A stretch of DNA of 64,000 nucleotides, taken from assembly GCF_900111775.1 (NCBI RefSeq), contig NZ_FOJJ01000001.1, positions 372,001 to 436,000 on the forward strand, written 5' to 3'. How positions within the stretch are numbered: the first letter of the stretch is position 1; the number at the start of each line of letters is the position of its first letter. The position numbers and the translations under genes were made by a program. This document shows, piece by piece, positions 57,341 to 64,000 of the stretch. The notes below the pieces were generated by a model. The model ran no database searches, had not been told where the DNA came from, and worked only from the letters and a program-made list of their open reading frames with translations. Source of the DNA: Desulfuromonas acetexigens (GTDB lineage Bacteria; Desulfobacterota; Desulfuromonadia; Desulfuromonadales; Trichloromonadaceae).

Positions 57341-59443
57341 ATGTCTAAATTTCCTTACGATCCCGCGAATTTCCCCAAGGTCACCCTCGTCAACCGTCTT
57401 GCCGAAGAAAAGAGCCCCTATCTGCTTCAACACGCGCCCAACCCCGTTCACTGGCAGCCCTGGGACGAGGCGACCTTCGCCCTGGCCCGGAGAAGTAACC
57501 GGCCGGTCTTCCTTTCCATCGGCTATGCGACCTGTCACTGGTGCCACGTCATGGAACGGGAATCTTTCGAAGACGACGAGGTTGCCGCGCTGCTCAACGC
57601 CGGATTCATCCCGGTCAAGGTCGATCGGGAGGAACGCCCGGATATCGACCAGACCTACATGACCGTATGTCAAATGATGACGGGCCAGGGGGGCTGGCCC
57701 CTGACCTTGGTTCTAACCCCGGAAAAGGAGCCCTTTTTTGCCGCGACCTATCTGCCTCGCGAAAGCCGCCCCGGACAACCGGGACTGATCTATCTGCTAC
57801 AGCGGATTGCCGAAGCCTGGCGTGGAGACGAGTCCGGGATTCGGCACAGCGCCGGGCAGTTGTGCCAAGCCCTGGCGGATATCCGTGATCCTAAACGAGA
57901 AGCTCAACCATTGAACGATGCGCCCCTGCGCCGCGCGCTGGATGAATACCGCCGGGACTACGATGCCGACTGGGGCGGCTTCGGCGCTGCCCCCAAATTT
58001 CCCGCCCCCCACAACCTGTCTCTGCTTGTGCGTCTGGCGCGCCGCTTCGACCATCCCGAGGCGACAGCGATGGTCCTGCATACCCTGCGCGCCATCCGAC
58101 AAGGGGGCGTTTACGACCAACTCGGCTACGGCCTGCATCGTTACGCTGTCGACCGTCAGTGGCACATTCCCCACTTTGAAAAGATGCTCTACGACCAGGC
58201 GACATTCATTCTCGCCGCGGTGGAAGCCTATCAGGCTACCGGCGCCGAGGATCTGCTCGCTACGGCACGGGACACCGCCGCTTATCTTCTCGCTGAACTC
58301 GTTGACGACCTGGGGGCCTTTCACTGCGGCGAAGATGCCGATTCCGAAGGGGCTGAGGGGACCTATTATCTCTGGCGGAACGAAGAGATCGAGGCCATTC
58401 TTGGTCGAGAGGATGCCGTGCTATTTTTTGCGGCTTATGGCCTGGAAGGGGAAAAGGGTCTGCGCGAGGGGATGGTCCTTCGCCAAGCCCTCCCCTTCGA
58501 AGCGCTTGCGACCTCCCCAAAACTCGATTTGGCGACGCTTACGGCCCGTCTTGACCAGGCCCGGCGACAACTTCTGGCGGTGCGTCAGAAACGGGTGCGC
58601 CCCTTTCGCGACGATAAGATTCTTGTCGCCTGGAACGGTCTAGCGATCGCCGCCCTCGCCCGACTCGGCGCTGTTACCGGTGACATCGAGCTAATCCAGG
58701 CAGCACGCCGCGCCGCCGTTTTCATCGGGACGCACCTGCGCCGATCTGACGGCCGCCTGCTGCGCCGCTGGCGGGAGAATCAGGCGGCCATTCCCGGTTT
58801 TCTCGAAGATTATGCGTTTTTCGCCTGGGGGCGACTTGAGCTCTTTCTGGCGGATTTTCGCGAGAAGGATCTGGATGACGCCCTGACCCTGACGAAAGAG
58901 ATGCTGAAACTCTTTGATGACGGCCAAGGCGGACTTTTCGATGAAGCAAGCGATGCCGAAGAGATCCTCGACCGTTCCTGTAATCCCATGGACGGCGCCC
59001 TCCCCTCGGGCTCGTCCGTCGCCGCCGCCAATCTCCTGCGTCTGGGCCGGCTCCTCGAGCGCCGGGATCTCGAAGCACGGGGAGAAACCCTTCTAAAAAA
59101 AGGAATGGCGGAATTCGTCAAGCATCCCCGGGCCTATGCCCAGCAGTTATGCGCGCTCGACCTGGCCCTTTCCCCGCCACTGGAGATCGTCCTTGCCGCG
59201 TCCAGCGAAAGCAGCGAAGTCCGCTCGATGCTCGATGCCGTAAGGCGCCGCTTCCTGCCGGAAGGATTTCTCCTCCTGCACTCCCCCGATACGGACGAAG
59301 GAACGAAACGGATTCCTTTCCTTGGGGGAAAAACCGCCAAAGATGGAGAAGCCCGTGCCTACCTTTGTCGCGACCGCAGCTGCCGAGCCCCCGTCGTCGG
59401 CCTGCAGGCATTCCAGATCCTGCTCGATGAAATCGACAGCTGA
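57341..59443 (+). CDS. Thioredoxin-domain (DUF255, YyaL/SSP411-like) protein
   Basis: 700 residues. An N-terminal thioredoxin-like domain with [10 protein letters not shown] (C65, C68) is followed by an (alpha/alpha)6 barrel region as in N-acylglucosamine-2-epimerase-like proteins ([33 protein letters not shown]). The family is widespread in bacteria and animals; its reaction is not established. Full length. Lone gene with two terminator-like hairpins ahead of it. Confidence 0.9.
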   Translation: MSKFPYDPANFPKVTLVNRLAEEKSPYLLQHAPNPVHWQPWDEATFALARRSNRPVFLSIGYATCHWCHVMERESFEDDEVAALLNAGFIPVKVDREERPDIDQTYMTVCQMMTGQGGWPLTLVLTPEKEPFFAATYLPRESRPGQPGLIYLLQRIAEAWRGDESGIRHSAGQLCQALADIRDPKREAQPLNDAPLRRALDEYRRDYDADWGGFGAAPKFPAPHNLSLLVRLARRFDHPEATAMVLHTLRAIRQGGVYDQLGYGLHRYAVDRQWHIPHFEKMLYDQATFILAAVEAYQATGAEDLLATARDTAAYLLAELVDDLGAFHCGEDADSEGAEGTYYLWRNEEIEAILGREDAVLFFAAYGLEGEKGLREGMVLRQALPFEALATSPKLDLATLTARLDQARRQLLAVRQKRVRPFRDDKILVAWNGLAIAALARLGAVTGDIELIQAARRAAVFIGTHLRRSDGRLLRRWRENQAAIPGFLEDYAFFAWGRLELFLADFREKDLDDALTLTKEMLKLFDDGQGGLFDEASDAEEILDRSCNPMDGALPSGSSVAAANLLRLGRLLERRDLEARGETLLKKGMAEFVKHPRAYAQQLCALDLALSPPLEIVLAASSESSEVRSMLDAVRRRFLPEGFLLLHSPDTDEGTKRIPFLGGKTAKDGEARAYLCRDRSCRAPVVGLQAFQILLDEIDS

Positions 59444-59708
59444 TCGATCACGGGTGTCAAAAAAATTCCACTCGTAACGAGATAAATGACGTTCGTCTAA
59501 GTTCGTTAAAAAACCGGGGAAAGAAAAGATAGAAGCGAAAAGACGTAGACGGAATCCGGCAATTTCCCGATCATTTTTTGATCTTCTGTTCATCCGCATC
59601 GGCAGGACAATCGGTCAGCTAATTATTTCAGGCACTTAGAAGCTGAGACAAACTCCAACTAAAGGGCTTCTTGGGCCTGAACAGAATCGTTCATTCCCTT
59701 TATTCGGA

Positions 59709-59724
59709 TGGCCTGATTGTTGCA
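59709..59724 (+). promoter_or_regulatory. Sigma54 promoter of the porin operon
   Basis: TGGCCTGATTGTTGCA fits TGGCACG-N4-TTGCW with two mismatches, GG and GC 10 bases apart. It lies 55 bp before the porin start; the rest of the 335-bp gap shows no gene. Confidence 0.75.
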
Positions 59725-59778
59725 AATCCTTAAGGAATCTCAACTGGATCAACCAGCGGCCAACCCCGGGGATTTTTC

Positions 59779-61011
59779 ATGAAATTTTCGCGTACTTTCT
59801 TCACTGTTCTGAGTTTCGGACTAATTCTGCATTTTGCCCAGCTTTCCGCCTGGTCTTTCGACCTGGGCACGAAAATGCGCATCAACGGCTTTCTTTCTCA
59901 AGGCTACATCAAAAGTCAGGACAATAACTTTTTCGGCGAGTCAAAAGACGGATCCTTCCAGATTAATGAATTCGGCCTGACCCTCAACGGCGAAATCACC
60001 GACAACCTGCGCGTTGGACTGCAGCTTCTGTCCCGGGATCTCGGCGCCGAAGGCAACAACAAGATCAATATCGACTGGGGGATGGCCGATTATCGTTGGC
60101 GTGACTGGCTCGGCGTCCGCCTCGGCAAGGTCAAGCTACCGATCGGCCTCTACAACCAGGGGCGAGATTCGGATTTTCTGCGCCCGACGGTCTTCCTGCC
60201 GCAGAGCATCTACGACGAAAACAAACGGAACCTGGTGGTCGCTGCCACCGGCGGCAGTATCTACGGCAACCTCTCCTTTGGCGCCAGCGGCGATCTCGAA
60301 TATCAGGCCTATTACGGCGAGGTCAATTTCCCCGAAGACTCGGGCCAGGCCCGGGGCATGCGTGCCCTGGGAGAAAAAATGGCCGGCAAAGCCGGACGGC
60401 GCGTGACTGCTTTCGAGTCGGACAACCGCTATGTTTACGGTGGTTCGCTGATCTACTCTCCGCCGGTGGAAGGCCTGCGCCTGGGCGTCTCTTATTTCAC
60501 CGGCAAAAGTGAGTTCGATTTCAAGCTGCGCAACCGGGACGGCTCCATCTTTCGCGCGGAAGCCTCGGGCAACATGAAGGACTTTATCGTCTATTCCGCC
60601 GAATATGCCCGGGAAAGCTGGCAAATCTCCGCCGAGTACATGGAAGCCACGGGCGATCGCGTCGTCTTCGACAACGATGTTCCCGACGGCCGTTCCCAGG
60701 GGGGGTATGTGCAGGTTAGCTACCGCCTGATCGATCCGGTGGTTATTTACGCCCTTTACGACGTCTTCTACGCGGATAAGGATGACCGTGACGGAAGCGA
60801 ACTGGAGGCGAGAGGAGAACTGGATTACCTGGGCTGGCGCAAGGATTTTGGCCTGGGCCTGCGCTGGGATGTGAACGATAGCTGGGTACTCAAAGCGGAA
60901 TGGCACAAGGTCGACGGCGCCGGCCTGCAACTGCCACTCTTCAACCCACCACCGGAAGGGGTCAAGCGGGACTGGTACTATTATGTCCTGAAGGCCTCTT
61001 ACAACTTCTAG
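59779..61011 (+). CDS. Outer-membrane beta-barrel porin
   Basis: 410 residues with a signal peptide (FSRTFFTVLSFGLILHFAQLSAWS). The mature part alternates polar and aromatic residues as in a 14-18 strand barrel (MRINGFLSQGYIKSQD, VRLGKVKLPIGLYNQGRD) and ends with Phe (ASYNF), the usual outer-membrane assembly signal. Cargo unknown; the neighbouring phosphate-binding-like protein suggests an anion. First gene of a three-gene operon with a sigma54 promoter. Confidence 0.85.
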   Translation: MKFSRTFFTVLSFGLILHFAQLSAWSFDLGTKMRINGFLSQGYIKSQDNNFFGESKDGSFQINEFGLTLNGEITDNLRVGLQLLSRDLGAEGNNKINIDWGMADYRWRDWLGVRLGKVKLPIGLYNQGRDSDFLRPTVFLPQSIYDENKRNLVVAATGGSIYGNLSFGASGDLEYQAYYGEVNFPEDSGQARGMRALGEKMAGKAGRRVTAFESDNRYVYGGSLIYSPPVEGLRLGVSYFTGKSEFDFKLRNRDGSIFRAEASGNMKDFIVYSAEYARESWQISAEYMEATGDRVVFDNDVPDGRSQGGYVQVSYRLIDPVVIYALYDVFYADKDDRDGSELEARGELDYLGWRKDFGLGLRWDVNDSWVLKAEWHKVDGAGLQLPLFNPPPEGVKRDWYYYVLKASYNF

Positions 61012-61022
61012 GGAGGATCGAG

Positions 61023-61451
61023 ATGACCGACATTCGCATCATTTCGATTCTGCTTCTGCTCCTCTGGTCCGGGCCGGCCCTGGCGGGAGAAGCGGTCCTG
61101 GTGGTTCACCGGGACAACCCGATATCGAGCCTCGAACTCACGGAAGTCCGTAGTATTTTCCTGGGGAAAAAGGTGTTTTGGGACGACGGTAACGCCATCG
61201 AGGTGCTGTTGCAGGAATCCGGTGAAACACATCGGAACTTTTCTCAAAACATCCTCGGGAAATCGCCCCGGCAGCTGAGCATGTACTGGAAACGCGTCCT
61301 TTTTTCCGGTGAGGGTCTCCCCCCCCGGGAAGTCACTGGCGACGAGGAGATGCTGGAAACAATCGCCGCCAATACCAAGGCCATCGGCTATATCGACAAC
61401 AGCGTTAACGACAACCGTGTTAAATCCGTTTCCATCATCCGAGAGGAATAA
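61023..61451 (+). CDS. Short periplasmic PstS-like binding protein
   Basis: 142 residues with a signal peptide (IISILLLLLWSGPALA). The domain resembles the small phosphate ABC transporter binding-protein group (PBP-like): LELTEVRSIFLGKKVFWDDGNAIEVLL, HRNFSQNILGKSPRQLSMYWKRVLFSG, and KAIGYIDNSV. It is half the size of PstS and lacks a second lobe, so it may be a sensor component rather than a transporter subunit. It is 11 bp after the porin and 2 bp before the diguanylate cyclase. Confidence 0.8.
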   Translation: MTDIRIISILLLLLWSGPALAGEAVLVVHRDNPISSLELTEVRSIFLGKKVFWDDGNAIEVLLQESGETHRNFSQNILGKSPRQLSMYWKRVLFSGEGLPPREVTGDEEMLETIAANTKAIGYIDNSVNDNRVKSVSIIREE

Positions 61452-61453
61452 GG

Positions 61454-63190
61454 TTGAAACTCCTCGGTTCCGTTCGCCATAAAATCTGGTTCTGTGTCAA
61501 TATCGCCCTGCTCGGGTTTCTGGTGGCGACCGGTTTTGCTCTTTACAGCAATCACCGACTCAAGGATCACCTCACCCATGTGCGCGATCTTGACTTCCAT
61601 CTGGCGATGCGCTCGGCAGAACTGCTGACGCTCTTCGAAACCCAGCAGGATCTCTACGAAGAGAGTTTCCTTTTTGGCCTGCCTGAGTCGGTAAATAAAG
61701 CCAACGGCCTGACTCAGCGCATCCTGGCGATGATGGAGACCCTGTCACACCTCTCCCACGACAGCGACCGACTCCATTCCAAACGCAATGAAAATCTCCA
61801 TGAAGTCAAAGACGACTATCAGAACTATGCCCAGCGTGCCGTTCAAATCTACCTGCCCCTAGCCGAAGGGGAGGACGCCGGGGAGAAGGTCGCGGAACTG
61901 CAACAACTGGCGACGGAACAGCAAAATCTGGACAAACAGTTGCGCTACTTCGCCGAATTTTACCGCAACACCTTTGATGGCCATGTCAGCTCACTGATCA
62001 CCCTGGCTGGACAGAACAGCTATTGGCTGACGATCTTTTTCCTCGCCCTGCTGACCTTGATCACCCTAGTCGTCAATATCGCCTCGACGCGCATGCTCAT
62101 CTCGCCCTTGCGCCATATCAAGGATGCAGTCCGGGCTTTTGGCCGGGGACGCCGGGAATTTCCGCAACTGGAAACCATGGATCCCCACGACGATATCGGC
62201 GAACTGGGGATTGCCTTTCTGAATATGGCGTCGGAACTGGAAGCCACCACCGTCTCCAAGGCCTATGTCGATTCGATTCTGTACAACATGAACGACAGCC
62301 TGATCGTCACCTCCAACCAGTTCCTGATTCGCGGCGTCAACCAGGCCACTTGCGAAATGCTCGACTACCGGGAAAATGAATTGATCGGACAGAATATCGC
62401 GCTGATTCTCAAGGATTTTTCTCCGGGCGAACCCGACCCCGAGTTGATCGATGATCTCAACCTGCTGCCACACCTGTGCAGCAACGCCGAGAAAGTTCTC
62501 CTGGCGAAAGACGGCAGGGAGATCCCCGTGCTTCTATCTACGGGCTGGCTCAAAGAAGGGGAAAGTGCGGCCGAGGGGCTGGTCTATGTCGCCAAGGACA
62601 TCACCGAGAGGAAGATGGCGGAACAGAAACTGGAACAGCTGGCCCAGTACGATTTTCTCACCGGATTGCCGAACCGGCTGGTCTTCAACGACCGCCTGCG
62701 CCAGTCGATGCAACTGGCCCAGCGCGAAGGCCGGCAGCTGGGCTTGATGTTCATCGACCTCGACCGTTTCAAGAGCGTCAACGACACCCTGGGACACGCC
62801 GCCGGCGACACCCTGCTCAAGACCCTCTCCCACCGTCTCGGCACCTGCGTCCGCGGGAACGACACCATCGCCCGCCTCGGCGGCGACGAATTCGCCGTGA
62901 TCCTGGAGAACATCGCCACCCATCAGGATGCCGCCAACACCGCCCGTCGCCTCCTGACCGCTGGCGTTGAACCGGTCATCCACGAAGAGAGCGAGATCTT
63001 CACCTCCCTCAGCATCGGCATCGCCCTCTACCCGATGGATGCCGGCAACACTCAAGAACTGCTGAAAAACGCCGACATCGCCATGTACCAGGCAAAACAG
63101 GCGGGCGGAAACGACTACCGCTTTTACTCGGGCGAAAGCGATGAAGAGCCCGAAGATAACGACGAAACGATTCGCATGAATGCCCGCTGA
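61454..63190 (+). CDS. Membrane GGDEF diguanylate cyclase with PAS
   Basis: 578 residues. Membrane helices at about 12-32 and 190-208 bound a periplasmic four-helix-type sensing region, followed by HAMP, PAS (about 270-385) and GGDEF. The active site is GGDEF (476-480), with an intact inhibitory RxxD site (RGND, 467-470), so it should make cyclic di-GMP under feedback control. No EAL domain. The start is TTG at 61454, 2 bases after the preceding stop, with GAGGAA upstream. A likely pairing: the small PstS-like protein binds a ligand and signals through this receptor. Confidence 0.9.
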   Translation: MKLLGSVRHKIWFCVNIALLGFLVATGFALYSNHRLKDHLTHVRDLDFHLAMRSAELLTLFETQQDLYEESFLFGLPESVNKANGLTQRILAMMETLSHLSHDSDRLHSKRNENLHEVKDDYQNYAQRAVQIYLPLAEGEDAGEKVAELQQLATEQQNLDKQLRYFAEFYRNTFDGHVSSLITLAGQNSYWLTIFFLALLTLITLVVNIASTRMLISPLRHIKDAVRAFGRGRREFPQLETMDPHDDIGELGIAFLNMASELEATTVSKAYVDSILYNMNDSLIVTSNQFLIRGVNQATCEMLDYRENELIGQNIALILKDFSPGEPDPELIDDLNLLPHLCSNAEKVLLAKDGREIPVLLSTGWLKEGESAAEGLVYVAKDITERKMAEQKLEQLAQYDFLTGLPNRLVFNDRLRQSMQLAQREGRQLGLMFIDLDRFKSVNDTLGHAAGDTLLKTLSHRLGTCVRGNDTIARLGGDEFAVILENIATHQDAANTARRLLTAGVEPVIHEESEIFTSLSIGIALYPMDAGNTQELLKNADIAMYQAKQAGGNDYRFYSGESDEEPEDNDETIRMNAR

Positions 63191-63196
63191 CGGCAG

Positions 63197-64000
63197 CTAC
63201 TTGAGAAAGACCTCGCTCGCCAGATAGGCGTTGTAGCCCAGGTAAACACAGAGCAACGTCCCTCCCTCCCAGCGGTTGATCCGTCCGGGTCCGCGAAATC
63301 CCCAACCCATCAGAAAAAGTGAAATCGTCACGCCGCCCATGACCATCAGGTCCCGGGAAAAAACTTCCGGACCGACAGTCAAGGGGTGGATGGCGCCGGC
63401 GATACCGACCACAGCCAGGGTATTGAAGAGGTTGGAGCCGATGATGTTGCCGAGAGCGATATCGTGTTCCCCTTTGCGCGCGGCGATCACCGATGACGCC
63501 AACTCGGGCAGGGAGGTTCCGACCGCAACGATGGTCAGCCCGATAATCAGATCACTCACCCCCAGAAGATGAGCGATTTCCACAGATCCCCAAACCAGCA
63601 TGCGGGAACTGGCGATCAGCAGCAAAAGACCAGCCGCCAGCCAGAAAAAAGCCCGATTGATCGGCATGGGGTGGGTGGAAAGTTCCTCTTCGATCTCCGA
63701 CCCCAGACGATCGACCCGCTTCCGCAAACCTTGCCAAATCGTCCAGCCCATCAAACCGGCGAAAACCAGCAACAAGACCACCGCATCGAACCGGGTGATC
63801 GACCCGTCCCACAACTGCCAAGCCGCGAGAACGGTCATTCCGGCAAGTATCGGCAGCTCTTTATGCAGCACTTGGGAATGGACCGCGATGGGACTGATCA
63901 ATGCCGTCACCCCAAGAATCAGGGCGATATTGGTGATATTCGAGCCGTAGGCGTTGCCGAGAGCGATCCCAGGGTTGCCCTGAGCGGCGGAAATCGCCGA
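63197..64000 (-). CDS. Calcium/sodium antiporter family protein, partial
   Basis: 268 visible residues; the N-terminus lies beyond the window edge. Both alpha-repeat motifs are seen: GNAYGSNITNIALILGVTAL in the first half and VGTSLPELASSVIAARKGEHDIALGNIIGSN in the second. This is the CaCA family (YrbG-like), membrane exchangers of Ca or other cations for Na or H. About eight membrane segments visible. Converges with the diguanylate cyclase gene with 6 bp between. Confidence 0.9.
   Translation of the reverse strand, partial: SAISAAQGNPGIALGNAYGSNITNIALILGVTALISPIAVHSQVLHKELPILAGMTVLAAWQLWDGSITRFDAVVLLLVFAGLMGWTIWQGLRKRVDRLGSEIEEELSTHPMPINRAFFWLAAGLLLLIASSRMLVWGSVEIAHLLGVSDLIIGLTIVAVGTSLPELASSVIAARKGEHDIALGNIIGSNLFNTLAVVGIAGAIHPLTVGPEVFSRDLMVMGGVTISLFLMGWGFRGPGRINRWEGGTLLCVYLGYNAYLASEVFLK

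Noticed and set aside
59709-59724. Possibility that the porin promoter match is nitrogen-specific
   Set aside because: The -24/-12 element shows sigma54 use only. No enhancer motif shared with the nif promoters was found.

Overview
The window is GC-rich, densely coded bacterial DNA. It most likely comes from a Desulfuromonadia genome (Geobacter/Desulfuromonas relatives). This rests on the nif cluster layout with an ANTAR regulator, a PurS-PurL fusion, a small protein that looks like the GSU3473 family, PiT fused to a PhoU-like domain, and the many large sensor kinases. Species is not determined.

Layout. 1-4.4 kb: a CusCBA-type heavy-metal efflux operon on the minus strand (cusA cut by the window edge). 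4.5-13 kb: M1-type peptidase plus ChaN-like protein, a GspB/GspA (ExeB/ExeA-like) pair, short glucan phosphorylase plus methyltransferase, a Tat-exported YcbK-like protein and a small basic protein. 13-30 kb: a nitrogen-fixation island: ANTAR regulator-draT-draG, nifHDK, nifX-fdxB-nifB-modABC, a class I glutamine amidotransferase, nifEN (minus strand) and, divergently, nifV with a GNAT gene. 30.4-43.9 kb: small Cys-rich protein, phosphate transporter, radical SAM protein, a three-gene phosphorelay including a 1518-residue kinase with three periplasmic binding domains, ferredoxin-nitroreductase, lipoprotein. 43.9-52.9 kb (minus strand): pyrE, purF, purQ, purL, a YycJ-like hydrolase and a PAS histidine kinase. 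53-57 kb: gap-pgk-tpiA-secG and tRNA-Leu(GAG). 57-64 kb: thioredoxin-domain protein, a sigma54-driven porin/binding-protein/diguanylate cyclase operon and a cut Na/Ca exchanger.

How it works together. The nif island joins three layers of control readable from sequence. First, sigma54 promoters precede nifH, nifE and nifV. Second, the nifH and nifV leaders each carry an intrinsic terminator, preceded by hairpins with six-base loops having A at position 1 and G at position 4, the hallmark of ANTAR antitermination targets; an ANTAR protein is encoded just upstream. Third, DraT/DraG can ADP-ribosylate and restore NifH, whose target arginine (R104) is present. ModABC supplies molybdate, NifB/NifEN/NifX/NifV make FeMo-co, and FdxB supplies electrons. 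Short GC-rich palindromes of one general design sit in three gaps of the nif operon. No nifA, nifS, nifU or cognate kinase for the ANTAR protein is present here.
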